In this document: in pieces, positions 35,212 through 44,114 of the stretch | How the letters are laid out: each line of letters opens with the position of its first letter | Numbering within the stretch: position 1 is the stretch's first letter | From: Desulfobacteraceae bacterium | Lineage (GTDB): Bacteria > Desulfobacterota > Desulfobacteria > Desulfobacterales > JACKCP01 | NCBI GenBank assembly: GCA_020633955.1 | Contig: JACKCP010000008.1 | Span: 62,001 to 126,000, forward strand | Length of the DNA: 64,000 nt | Reading direction: 5' to 3' | Position numbers and translations under genes: made by a program | The notes under the pieces: model-generated | What the model was told of the DNA's origin: nothing | What the model saw: the letters and a program-made list of their open reading frames with translations, nothing else | The model's database searches: none

Positions 35212-35718
35212 TTATGAGCAGGTTTCTTTTAAGTCAGAATTTTCAGAAATTAAATTCAGATCGCTCTTTCCGCCTCTCTTTTTCAGCAAAACAGCATTAT
35301 TTATTATCATCTTTTTGTCATAGGCTTTGCACATGTCGTATACAGCAAGACAGGCTGCAACTGCACCTGTAAGAGCCTCCATTTCAACTCCGGTTCTGTC
35401 TTCTGCATTTACAGTGCAGTAAAAAGCAATACACGAGCTGTTCTTGTCTATGACAAAATCGAAGTCAATCCCGGTTATCTTCAGCGGATGACATAGAAAA
35501 ATTAAATCCCAGGTCTTTTTCACTGCTGAAATGCCTGTAAGCTTTGCAGTCTCAAGAACATTACCCTTGGCTATTTTATCCGACAGAATAAGGTCCAGGG
35601 TATCTTTCGACATATAAATTTCAGATTTTGCAACAGCGGTTCTTTTTGTAATATCCTTATCCGATACATCAACCATTTTTACGGTGCCGTTCTTGTCTAT
35701 ATGGGTAAAATGATTCAA
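35212..35718 (-). CDS. moaC: Cyclic pyranopterin monophosphate synthase
   Basis: 168 aa, standard length. Signatures: VKMVDVSDKDITKRTAVAKSEI (about residues 13-34), KGNVLETAKLTGISAVKKTWDLIFLCHPL (about 51-79, with the active-site CHPL) and EDRTGVEMEALTGAVAACLAVYDMCKA. With MoaA (41036-42016) it converts GTP to cyclic pyranopterin monophosphate for molybdopterin. Its location between the two Mo/W enzyme genes and the shared operator motif 95 bases upstream suggest cofactor supply is induced with the enzymes. Confidence 0.95.
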   Translation of the reverse strand: MNHFTHIDKNGTVKMVDVSDKDITKRTAVAKSEIYMSKDTLDLILSDKIAKGNVLETAKLTGISAVKKTWDLIFLCHPLKITGIDFDFVIDKNSSCIAFYCTVNAEDRTGVEMEALTGAVAACLAVYDMCKAYDKKMIINNAVLLKKRGGKSDLNLISENSDLKETCS

Positions 35719-35812
35719 TTTGTCTCCTCAATAACCGGTTTATAAAAGTCTCTGTTCCGTTCTTTTTAAGAACAGTATATTAATACTGACCATGAATATA
35801 AAGCGGCTAAAA

Positions 35813-35837
35813 TGACAAATAAAATGCCAGATAAGAC
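35813..35837. promoter_or_regulatory. Operator-like motif before moaC
   Basis: TGACAAATAAAATGCC (35813-35828) followed by AGATAAGAC. The same string with few changes is at 37555-37579 and, on the other strand, 38672-38696. The nearest promoter is that of moaC, whose start is 95 bases away. Confidence 0.6.
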
Positions 35838-35881
35838 TTTTTAAAAAAAGGATAATTCAGCTTAAAGAAAGGGGGAAACAT

Positions 35882-37351
35882 TCATGTTGCACAACAGCTG
35901 ACTGGTATTTCCGCACAGATTTTAGTTCCTTCGCCATGGGCGGTCTTTATTTTGAAACTGCCGTTTAAAAGAGACACTCTTGCTTCCATATTGCTAAGTC
36001 CCATACGCTTATTTTCAGCAGCTTCTGACAATGCAGCCTGAAAATCAAATCCGGCACCATTGTCATCTATCCGGACAATGACTCTTTGACCTGTTGCAAC
36101 AATCTTTACATTGACTCCCGTTGCACATGCATGTTTTCTGATATTGTTAAGAGCCTCCTGAACAAGACGATACAGGTTGATAGAGACATCATAGTCAAGT
36201 CTTACATCATCCATTCCTGCCGATGAAAAATCAATATCAATACACTGTTTCAGAGAAAACTCATTACAAAGCCTGTACAGCTCTTCAGAAAGTCCGGTAT
36301 TTCTTAAATCAGGAGGCTGAAGATCATATGAGGCTTCCCGTATTGCCTTTATTCCCTTTTTAAGAATTTCCGAATATCGAGTAAATTTTTGTCTGAATTC
36401 ATCTGAAAGGCCGGTTTCCTTATAAGAAAAAAAATTCAATCCTATGACAAGCGAGGCAAGATCCTGTGCTACATTATCGTGAAGATCCATTGCAATCCTC
36501 CGCCGTTCAGCCTCCTGAGCATTGACAAGCTCCTGGGTCAGGGAATTTATCCGTTTGCGGCTTTCCAGCAGAGACTGCTCGGTTTTCTTCTGCTCGGATA
36601 TGGTGTCAAAGAGTTCGTTATTGATAAATTTAAGTTGAGCCGTTCTTTCAGCCACACGCTGTTCAAGACTGTTATTGACTGAAATAACATTAGCTCTTTC
36701 AATTTCAAGTTCCCGCCTGAGAAGAAAAGATTTTCTTATATAAAGTTCTACTGAATAACAGACAACCAGTCCGCACACCTTTGCTCCTATGAGAAAAAAG
36801 GAGTTTAAAAAAATAATCCGGGAAGCCATTGAACCATCGAGGAGTACAGCAGCTTCAAAGCAGGCCACAGTTATAACGGCAAGCCATAACGTCCAGATAA
36901 AACGCATTTTCACACATGCAAATCCGTACATATACACTGCAATCATTCCTGCATAATAATGCGACTTTACAGGGTCCGGATAATGACAGATCATCAGAAC
37001 CACACTCAGTTCGACAAATCCGATGATCAAAGGAATAATTATCTCCATATATTTTCTGCACGAGTTCAGATATAAGAGAAAAAAACTGAGAACTATGACA
37101 GGCGAGACCAGCACATATCGAACAAGCCAGAGAAAATTTTTAGTTTCCGGTGCAACTATTGCATCTAGAAAACCGAAACTCCACCAGATAAGAAGCCCCA
37201 GAAAAATTGATACGCGCATTGAGTTAAAAGATTCATCAAAATACGTGTTCATAAACTCTTTTTCAATCTCTTTCGGCATATTCAGGGTAAATGGATTTAT
37301 ACGGATCTTTAATAAATCCGATGAGATTGAGTCAAAAGGCAAAGATTTCAT
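35882..37351 (-). CDS. NarL-type membrane sensor histidine kinase (HisKA_3), orphan
   Basis: 489 aa inner-membrane kinase. About six membrane segments (residues 45-210) are followed by a coiled coil (220-275) and a HisKA_3 dimerisation domain with the phosphorylated histidine in RRIAMDLHDNVAQDLASL (about 285-302). The ATPase domain has YRLVQEALNNIRKHA (N box, about 392-406), RIDDNGAGFDF and GLSNMEARV. No response regulator gene is adjacent. It lies between moaC and the second GlxA-type gene, so it may sense a condition relevant to the Mo enzymes, but this is only positional. Confidence 0.88.
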   Translation of the reverse strand: MKSLPFDSISSDLLKIRINPFTLNMPKEIEKEFMNTYFDESFNSMRVSIFLGLLIWWSFGFLDAIVAPETKNFLWLVRYVLVSPVIVLSFFLLYLNSCRKYMEIIIPLIIGFVELSVVLMICHYPDPVKSHYYAGMIAVYMYGFACVKMRFIWTLWLAVITVACFEAAVLLDGSMASRIIFLNSFFLIGAKVCGLVVCYSVELYIRKSFLLRRELEIERANVISVNNSLEQRVAERTAQLKFINNELFDTISEQKKTEQSLLESRKRINSLTQELVNAQEAERRRIAMDLHDNVAQDLASLVIGLNFFSYKETGLSDEFRQKFTRYSEILKKGIKAIREASYDLQPPDLRNTGLSEELYRLCNEFSLKQCIDIDFSSAGMDDVRLDYDVSINLYRLVQEALNNIRKHACATGVNVKIVATGQRVIVRIDDNGAGFDFQAALSEAAENKRMGLSNMEARVSLLNGSFKIKTAHGEGTKICAEIPVSCCAT

Positions 37352-37554
37352 TTCAGCAGATACACCGGTTTTTCAGAAAAATGCTTCATTATTTGCAAAT
37401 CCGTTCTTTTTAATATTCATGATTTGATTGATTAATCAGAAGAATAGTTCTTATACCAGTTTTCAGCCGATTGCAATCTATATGCTTTTTTTATTTATGC
37501 ATAAATCCGGCAATAAATTTATTGGCATTGACTTTAAACTCATAAAGGCTAAAA

Positions 37555-37579
37555 TGACAACAAAAATGCCAATTAAGAC
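37555..37579. promoter_or_regulatory. Operator-like motif before GlxA-type regulator 2
   Basis: TGACAACAAAAATGCC (37555-37570) followed by AATTAAGAC, ending 16 bases before the ATG at 37596 and about 200 bases from the divergent kinase start. Bound protein would block the start region, as expected for autoregulation. Confidence 0.58.
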
Positions 37580-37595
37580 TTTATTGAGGTGCAAA

Positions 37596-38582
37596 ATGAC
37601 ACATATAACTCTTCTTGCATATGAAAACTGCTCCATGTCCGGTATTACAGGAGTAGTCGACTCCTTTGATATTGCAAATAAATGGAATATTGCAATTGAC
37701 AGTACAAATAAAGAGAAGCCTCCATTATTTACCTGGGATATCGTTTCCCTGGACGGAAAGCCGGTTGACAGCGGGAATAAAATAATAATAAATCCAACAG
37801 GTTCTATTCATGATATTAAATCAACAGATTTTGTTCTTATTCCGGGATTTCTTGGTCCATTTAATTTCAGAGGAAAACTCCCTGAAGAAATTATTGAATG
37901 GATAAAAAAATGGCACAAAAAAGAGATTCTTGTTGGATCAACCTGTACGGGAACCTTTTTTCTTGCGGAGACAGGACTCCTTGACAACAAAACGGCAACA
38001 ACCAATTGGCTCTTTGCAAATCTTTTCAAAAAATCATATCCCCGTGTAAATCTCAAACCTGAAAAAATGCTTACAGTAGACAGCGGAATAATCTGTACAG
38101 GAGCAACAACTTCCTTTTTCAATCTATGTATTTATCTTATAGAAAAATTTGGTTCAGCAAAACTTGCTTCATACTCTTCAAAATCTCTGCTGATGGATCC
38201 GGCAAGATACAGCCAGGCCCCGTATACCATATTTCAGTTCCAGAAAGACCACTCAGATCAGACAATTCTTGAGGCACAGACAATCCTTGAAAAAAACTAC
38301 AGAAACCAGGTTTCAATAGATGCCCTTGCAAGCGATCTCGGAATAAGCATAAGGCATTTCATCAGAAGATTTAAAAAGGCCACAGGAGATTCTCCTCTCC
38401 TTTATCTTCAGAGAATCAGGATTGAGGATGCAAAAAACAAGCTGGAAACAACAGTTCATTCAATTGATGAGATAACACGAATGGTAGGATATGAAGATGT
38501 AAATTCATTCAGAAAACTCTTTAAAAAGCATACAGCTCTCTCCCCCAAGGAATACAGAATCAAATTTGCCAGAAGGGCATGA
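37596..38582 (+). CDS. GlxA-type transcriptional regulator (DJ-1/PfpI plus AraC), copy 2
   Basis: 328 aa from the ATG at 37596, which follows GAGGTG; an upstream in-frame extension to 37428 lacks family similarity. The DJ-1/PfpI half has the elbow cysteine in GSTCTGTFFLAETGLL. The AraC half has LASDLGISIRHFIRRFKKATGDSPLLYLQRIRIEDAKNKLE and VGYEDVNSFRKLFKKHTALSPKEYRIKF. It is a clear paralogue of 32342-33328, and the DNA-contacting helices are very similar, so both may recognise the same TGNC-type sites. It is immediately upstream of Mo gene 2. Confidence 0.9.
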   Translation: MTHITLLAYENCSMSGITGVVDSFDIANKWNIAIDSTNKEKPPLFTWDIVSLDGKPVDSGNKIIINPTGSIHDIKSTDFVLIPGFLGPFNFRGKLPEEIIEWIKKWHKKEILVGSTCTGTFFLAETGLLDNKTATTNWLFANLFKKSYPRVNLKPEKMLTVDSGIICTGATTSFFNLCIYLIEKFGSAKLASYSSKSLLMDPARYSQAPYTIFQFQKDHSDQTILEAQTILEKNYRNQVSIDALASDLGISIRHFIRRFKKATGDSPLLYLQRIRIEDAKNKLETTVHSIDEITRMVGYEDVNSFRKLFKKHTALSPKEYRIKFARRA

Positions 38583-38671
38583 TAAAGGGTTGGGAAATTT
38601 AGTCCCATAAAAACTCCAATGCGGATTTAACAAACAAAGTCCTAAAAAAGTCGGGTTTAAAATCCAACCCT

Positions 38672-38704
38672 GTCTAATCTGGCATTATAAATGGCAGATT
38701 AGAC
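38672..38704. promoter_or_regulatory. Palindromic operator before Mo gene 2
   Basis: GTCTAATCTG (38672-38681) and CAGATTAGAC (38695-38704) are perfect inverted repeats. On the minus strand the core reads TGCCATTTATAATGCC, then AGATTAGAC, matching the sites at 35813 and 37555. It ends 65 bases before the ATG at 38770. A terminator function for the upstream gene is possible but there is no T-run on the plus side. Confidence 0.65.
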
Positions 38705-38769
38705 TCTTCCCCTTATTTTCAATACATAATATGTAAAATACAATAGAGACCCGAATATAAGGAGGAAAA

Positions 38770-41010
38770 ATGGGAAGCTGGCATAAAACAGGGTGCGTTC
38801 TTTGTGCGCAGAACTGCGGTCTTGAAGTATTTGTGGAAAATAACAAAATGGTAAAAGTTCGCCCTGACAAGGATAATCCGAGAAGTCAGGGTTATGCATG
38901 CAGAAAGGGGCTGAGTGTAATTTATCATCAGTATCCGAAAGACAGGCTGCAAACTCCTCTTAAAAAGGTAAACGGTAAATTTGAGCCGATTTCATGGGAC
39001 AGTGCTCTTGAAGAGATAGCAGATAAACTGAAAATATCCCTTGATGATCATGGACCAAGATCGGTTGCATATCTTGGTTCCAGCTCCCAGGGAGGACATT
39101 TTGAAGCAGCTTACGGAGTAAGTCTTCTTAAAAAAATGGGTTCCCAGAATCTGTATACTTCGGCAGGTCAGGAATTTTCAGGGGCCTGGTGGGTTCAGGG
39201 AAGAATGTTTGGAAAGCAGTATCTTCTTCAGATTCCCGATGATCACAACACAGAAATGCTCATTGCATGGGGATGGAACGGAATGGTGACTCACCAGATG
39301 CCACAGGCCCCGAAAATGCTTAAAAAAATAGCAAAAGATCCGCAAAGAATACTTGTTTCCGTAGATCCGAGAAAAAGCGAAACAGCAAAGGCTGCAAATA
39401 TTCATCTTCCGCTTCGTCCGGGAACAGACTCTCTTCTTATCAAGTCTCTGATCTCGATAATTTTAGAAAACGGATGGGAAAATAAAGAATATATAAAAGA
39501 ACATACACAGGGTTTCGATCAGATAAAACACTGGTTTGAAAATTTCGATTACAGATCTGCAATTGAAATGTGCGGACTTGAATATGATCAGGTATTTGAG
39601 CTTTCCAGGCTTATGAAAGAAAAAAAATGGTCTTATCATCCTGATCTTGGAATATACATGGGAAGAAACAGCACATTAAACTCTTATCTTCTCAATGTAC
39701 TTGGTGCAATATGTGGAATTTTCGGACAAAAAGGAGGAAACCTTATTCCGGGATTTCTTGCTCCTGTGGGATATCATGCAGATGAAAGAAAAGAAAAAAC
39801 ATGGAAAACTGTAATTACAGGCATGCCGCCTGCTGCTGCCGGATCATTTCCTGCAACTGTTCTTCCCGAAGAGATATTAAATGATCACCCGGAAAGAATC
39901 AGAAACATTATTCTTGCTTCATGCAACCCTATTCGTTCATGGCCTGATACCAAGGCACTTGAAAAAGCATTTTCTTCATTAGACCTTTTGGTTGTCTGCG
40001 ATATTGTAATGAGTGAAACAGCAAGACTTGCAGACTATGTGCTTCCATGCAGAACCTTTTATGAATCATGGGAAGCAACATTTTTTCCATGGAATTCTCC
40101 GGAAATATACTTTCAGATGAGAAGACCGATAATAAAACATGAAAACGATTCTTACGAGGCAGCCCAGATAATGACCATGCTTGCAGACAAGATGGGATTT
40201 ATTCCGAATATACCGGACGAGGTAATGGAAGCTGCATCAAAAGACAGGATGACTTTCGGAGCAAAGCTTATGGAATGGCTTGGAGCAAATCCGAAATATC
40301 TTTCATCCATAATGTTCATACTTGCAAAAACCATAGGAAAAGAATGGGAAAGCGCATCTCTTGCTGCATTGTGGGGACTTCTCATGACAGCTCCGAAAGA
40401 ATTCAGAAAAAATGCACAAAGAATTGGATTTGAACCCGGTTTTGATATTGGAGACAGAGTATTCCAGGCAATTCTTGACAATCCCCAGGGGATGTGGATT
40501 GGAAAACTCGATGAAAACGACAATCTCGGCATGATCAAGACTGAATCGGGAAAAATAGAACTTGTTGTTCCAGAACTTATGGAACAGGCGGAAAATATAA
40601 ATGCCGAATCTGAAAAAGAGGCTCTCAATCATAAGAATGAATTCCCATATATTCTCAATGCCGGAAGACACACTCCGAAAAATATCAATACAATGATGCG
40701 GAATCCCGAATGGAACAAGGGAAAAAGAGCATGCACAGTAGCTGTAAGTCCTGAGCTTGCACAGGAACTTGACATAAAAGACGGTGATCTTGTAACTGTT
40801 TCAACAGAAGCGGGCTCTGAAACAGCAGAGCTTGAAGTAAGTGATGAGGTAATAAAAAACATGGTTCTCATCCCACACGGATTCGGACTTCTCTATGGTG
40901 ATGATGCAGTATACGGAATAAATGTGAACAATCTTACAAGTATTAAAAACAGAGATTTTATTGGAACGCCTTATCACAGATATGTTCCGTGCAGACTGGA
41001 AAAAGCCTGA
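38770..41010 (+). CDS. DMSO-reductase-family Mo/W oxidoreductase, copy 2
   Basis: 746 aa, cytoplasmic. C9, C12, C16 and C44 form the [4Fe-4S] site exactly as in copy 1. The metal region again reads AGQEFSGAWWVQGRMFGKQY without Cys or Sec; further shared motifs are WGWNGMVTHQMPQAP, VDPRKSETAKAANIHLPLRPGTD and NAGRHTPKNINTMMRNPEWNKGKRACTV. The two copies are closely related throughout, so they are likely to catalyse related reactions. Copy 2 has no dehydratase genes beside it but is followed 25 bases later by moaA. It is preceded by GGAGG and a palindromic operator. Confidence 0.88.
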   Translation: MGSWHKTGCVLCAQNCGLEVFVENNKMVKVRPDKDNPRSQGYACRKGLSVIYHQYPKDRLQTPLKKVNGKFEPISWDSALEEIADKLKISLDDHGPRSVAYLGSSSQGGHFEAAYGVSLLKKMGSQNLYTSAGQEFSGAWWVQGRMFGKQYLLQIPDDHNTEMLIAWGWNGMVTHQMPQAPKMLKKIAKDPQRILVSVDPRKSETAKAANIHLPLRPGTDSLLIKSLISIILENGWENKEYIKEHTQGFDQIKHWFENFDYRSAIEMCGLEYDQVFELSRLMKEKKWSYHPDLGIYMGRNSTLNSYLLNVLGAICGIFGQKGGNLIPGFLAPVGYHADERKEKTWKTVITGMPPAAAGSFPATVLPEEILNDHPERIRNIILASCNPIRSWPDTKALEKAFSSLDLLVVCDIVMSETARLADYVLPCRTFYESWEATFFPWNSPEIYFQMRRPIIKHENDSYEAAQIMTMLADKMGFIPNIPDEVMEAASKDRMTFGAKLMEWLGANPKYLSSIMFILAKTIGKEWESASLAALWGLLMTAPKEFRKNAQRIGFEPGFDIGDRVFQAILDNPQGMWIGKLDENDNLGMIKTESGKIELVVPELMEQAENINAESEKEALNHKNEFPYILNAGRHTPKNINTMMRNPEWNKGKRACTVAVSPELAQELDIKDGDLVTVSTEAGSETAELEVSDEVIKNMVLIPHGFGLLYGDDAVYGINVNNLTSIKNRDFIGTPYHRYVPCRLEKA

Positions 41011-41035
41011 TGAATTTTTTAACCGGAGTTTTGAT

Positions 41036-42016
41036 ATGAAAAACAGGCTTACTGACAGTCAGGGAAGAGTCATAAATTACCTCAGACTTTCGGTAACAGA
41101 CAGATGCAATTTAAGATGCTCCTACTGCATTCCTTCTTCACAGAGGAATTTTATTCCGCATAATGAAATTCTCTCTTATGAAGAGATAGTAAAAACACTA
41201 GCAGTCATGGCAAAAAACGGACTTCAAAAGGTTCGCCTCACAGGAGGCGAGCCTCTTGTAAGAAAAGACATTGATCTCCTTGTAAGAGAAATCAAAAAAA
41301 TTCAAGAGATCAGAGAAGTAACAATTACGACAAACGCAACTCTTCTTTCAGTGCATGCGGATCGTCTTAAAAGATCGGGAATAGACAGGATTAATATCAG
41401 CCTTGACACATTAAACCCTCATACTTTTGAAAAAATAACCGGAAAGGACGAATTAAGCTTTGTTCTTGAGGGAATACAATCTGCAAAAGAAGCAGGCATG
41501 ACTCCTGTTAAAATAAATACTGTAATTTTAAACAATATAAATTCATCTGAAATAGAAGAACTTGCGGCTTTATCCATTGAAAATGATTTTCATATACGAT
41601 TTATCGAGCTTATGCCCATAGGCAGCCTGAATTATTATGAAAAGCACAAATTATCTGCATCATTTGTTAAAAAAACAATCGAAAACAGGTTTGGAGAACT
41701 TGTCAGGCTTAATCTAAGTCAGCTTGCAGGTCCTGCCGCCATGTATAAGATACGCAATTCAAAAGGTAAAATCGGTTTTATACATGCAATGACAAGTCAT
41801 TTCTGTGCCGAATGCAACAGAATAAGACTGACAGCAGACGGACACATAAGACCCTGCCTTCTTGAGGATTCGTTTGTTGATCTTAAAGAGATACTGAGAA
41901 AAAATGCCGACGATAAAGAAATTCTTCAAAGGATAAAGTATGCGCTTACTCAGAAAGCCTCGGCTCATGATCTTATTCCCAATGTAAAAACTGAAATGGC
42001 AACAATAGGCGGATAA
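41036..42016 (+). CDS. moaA: GTP 3',8-cyclase
   Basis: 326 aa radical SAM enzyme. The N-terminal cluster is DRCNLRCSYCIP (about residues 21-32), the C-terminal cluster CAECNRIRLTADGHIRPCLL (about 260-279), and the protein ends in the diagnostic Gly-Gly (ATIGG). It makes the first intermediate of molybdopterin with MoaC. An open frame reaches back to 40961 inside the Mo gene, but CGGAG precedes the ATG at 41036 and family members start with the TDSQGRVINYLRLSVT segment here. It is co-transcribed with Mo gene 2. Confidence 0.95.
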   Translation: MKNRLTDSQGRVINYLRLSVTDRCNLRCSYCIPSSQRNFIPHNEILSYEEIVKTLAVMAKNGLQKVRLTGGEPLVRKDIDLLVREIKKIQEIREVTITTNATLLSVHADRLKRSGIDRINISLDTLNPHTFEKITGKDELSFVLEGIQSAKEAGMTPVKINTVILNNINSSEIEELAALSIENDFHIRFIELMPIGSLNYYEKHKLSASFVKKTIENRFGELVRLNLSQLAGPAAMYKIRNSKGKIGFIHAMTSHFCAECNRIRLTADGHIRPCLLEDSFVDLKEILRKNADDKEILQRIKYALTQKASAHDLIPNVKTEMATIGG

Positions 42017-42107
42017 TAAACACGGAGCTAATAAAAAAGTTTTGAAATGACTTAAAAAAATTTCACGGACACCTAATTCTTCAGTAAAAAAGCCCGGAGA
42101 TGTAATC

Positions 42108-42142
42108 AAAAACCCGGGGGGATAAATCCCACCGGGTTTTTA
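42108..42142. terminator. Bidirectional terminator between moaA and dnaK
   Basis: A strong GC-rich stem (AACCCGG with CCGGGTT, extended by GGGAT/TCCC) is flanked by A-rich and T-rich runs on both strands. It can end both converging transcripts. Confidence 0.85.
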
Positions 42143-42164
42143 ATAAATTCATTTTTACACCGAT

Positions 42165-44084
42165 TTATTTTTTATCGTCTTTTACTTCTTCAAAATCAGC
42201 ATCAACAACATCATCGTCAGAAGAAGCCGCAGACTGTGACTGTCCTTCATCTCCTCCTGCATTCTGCTGCCCCTGCTCCGCCTGCTGCTGATAAATTTTC
42301 TCAGCCAGCTTATGGGATGCTTCTGTAAGCTCCTGAGTTGCATTTTTAATTGCGTCAGTATCTGTACCTTCTATTTTTACCTTAAGTTTTTCTATATGTG
42401 ATTCAATGTTTGCCTTTGTTTCAGCATCAATTTTATCACCTACATCCTTAAGGGATTTTTCTGTCTGGTAAATTACAGCATCGGCCTGGTTCTTAGCCTC
42501 AACAAGTTCGCGCTTTTTCTTGTCTTCTTCTGCATGAAGCTCTGCATCCTTTACAAGCTTTTCAATTTCTTCATCAGAAAGACCGCTTGAAGCAGTAATT
42601 TTTATTGACTGCTCTTTTCCAGTACCTTTGTCTTTTGCAGAAACAGAAACAATTCCGTTTGCATCTATATCAAAAGTTACCTCAATCTGCGGCATACCCC
42701 TTGGTGCAGGAGGAATATCTGTAAGCTCAAACCTTCCAAGAGTTTTGTTGTCAGAAGCCATTTCACGCTCACCCTGAAGAACATGAATTGATACAGCAGG
42801 CTGGTTATCATCGGCTGTTGAAAATACCTGGCTCTTTCTTGTCGGGATTGTTGTATTCTTCTCAATAAGTTTTGTCATAACTCCGCCAAGGGTTTCGATA
42901 CCAAGAGAAAGAGGAGTAACATCAAGAAGAAGAACATCTTTTACATCACCCTGAAGAACACCACCCTGAATTGCAGCACCTATTGCAACAACTTCATCAG
43001 GGTTTACTCCCTTATGAGGATCTTTTCCAAAAAGCTTCTTAACTCTTTCCTGAACAGCAGGCATTCTTGTCATACCGCCGACTAAAATAACCTCATCAAT
43101 TTTTTCCTTTGCAACACCTGCGTCTTTTATTGCTGTAAGGCAAGGGCCGTCAATTCTTGCAAGAAGATCAGAAACAAGAGACTCAAGTTTTGATCTTGAA
43201 AGCTTGATCTGAAGATGTTTAGGACCTGACTGATCAGCTGTGATAAAAGGAAGATTTATATCTGTTTCAATTGAAGATGAAAGTTCCATCTTTGCTTTTT
43301 CAGCGGCTTCCTTTAAACGCTGTAATGCCATTTTATCGTTTCTTAAATCAATTCCATTATCTTTTTTGAACTCATCTGCAAGCCAGTTTATTACTACAAG
43401 GTCAAAGTCGTCACCGCCTAAATGAGTATCACCGTTTGTAGCCTTTACTTCGAAAACACCATCTCCTATTTCAAGAATGGAAATATCAAATGTACCGCCA
43501 CCAAGGTCAAAAACTGCAATTACTTCATCGCTTTTTTTGTCTAGACCATAGGCAAGTGACGCAGCTGTTGGCTCGTTTATAATTCTTTGAACATTAAGTC
43601 CTGCAATTTTACCTGCATCTTTTGTAGCCTGTCTCTGGCTGTCGTTAAAATATGCAGGAACGGTTATAACAGCATCTGTTACAGGTTCTCCAAGGTAGTC
43701 TTCTGCAGTTCTTTTTATTTCAGCCAGAATAAATGATGAGATTTCAGCAGGACTGAACTGCTTGTCTCTTAATGTTACTCTTACATCACCGTTATCTGCG
43801 GCTTTTACTTCGTATGGAAGATTTTTCTTGTCTCTTTGTACATCTGGAGAATTAAATTTTCTTCCTATAAGCCTTTTTGCTCCAAATACTGTATTTTGAG
43901 GGTTTGTAATTGCCTGTCTTTTTGCAATCTGACCTACAACCCTTTCATTGCTGTCTGTAAGTGCAACCATTGAAGGCATTGTTCTGCCGCCGTCAGCAGT
44001 TGTTATAACTTTTGGCTCACCGCCTTCCATAACTGCAACACAAGAGTTTGTTGTACCTAAATCTATACCAATAATTTTACCCAT
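42165..44084 (-). CDS. dnaK: Chaperone DnaK (Hsp70)
   Basis: 639 aa cytoplasmic ATP-dependent chaperone. N-terminal GKIIGIDLGTTNSCVAVMEGG; phosphate and adenosine motifs AVFDLGGGTFDISILEI and EVILVGGMTRMPAVQ; substrate-binding domain after DVLLLDVTPLSLGIETLGGVMT; C-terminal lid and the acidic tail DDDVVDADFEEVKDDKK. Length and motifs are full. It follows grpE by 30 bases. A dnaJ gene is not in the window. Confidence 0.98.
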   Translation of the reverse strand: MGKIIGIDLGTTNSCVAVMEGGEPKVITTADGGRTMPSMVALTDSNERVVGQIAKRQAITNPQNTVFGAKRLIGRKFNSPDVQRDKKNLPYEVKAADNGDVRVTLRDKQFSPAEISSFILAEIKRTAEDYLGEPVTDAVITVPAYFNDSQRQATKDAGKIAGLNVQRIINEPTAASLAYGLDKKSDEVIAVFDLGGGTFDISILEIGDGVFEVKATNGDTHLGGDDFDLVVINWLADEFKKDNGIDLRNDKMALQRLKEAAEKAKMELSSSIETDINLPFITADQSGPKHLQIKLSRSKLESLVSDLLARIDGPCLTAIKDAGVAKEKIDEVILVGGMTRMPAVQERVKKLFGKDPHKGVNPDEVVAIGAAIQGGVLQGDVKDVLLLDVTPLSLGIETLGGVMTKLIEKNTTIPTRKSQVFSTADDNQPAVSIHVLQGEREMASDNKTLGRFELTDIPPAPRGMPQIEVTFDIDANGIVSVSAKDKGTGKEQSIKITASSGLSDEEIEKLVKDAELHAEEDKKKRELVEAKNQADAVIYQTEKSLKDVGDKIDAETKANIESHIEKLKVKIEGTDTDAIKNATQELTEASHKLAEKIYQQQAEQGQQNAGGDEGQSQSAASSDDDVVDADFEEVKDDKK

Positions 44085-44114
44085 GATTTATCCTCCTTAA
44101 TATTATCCCGGCGG

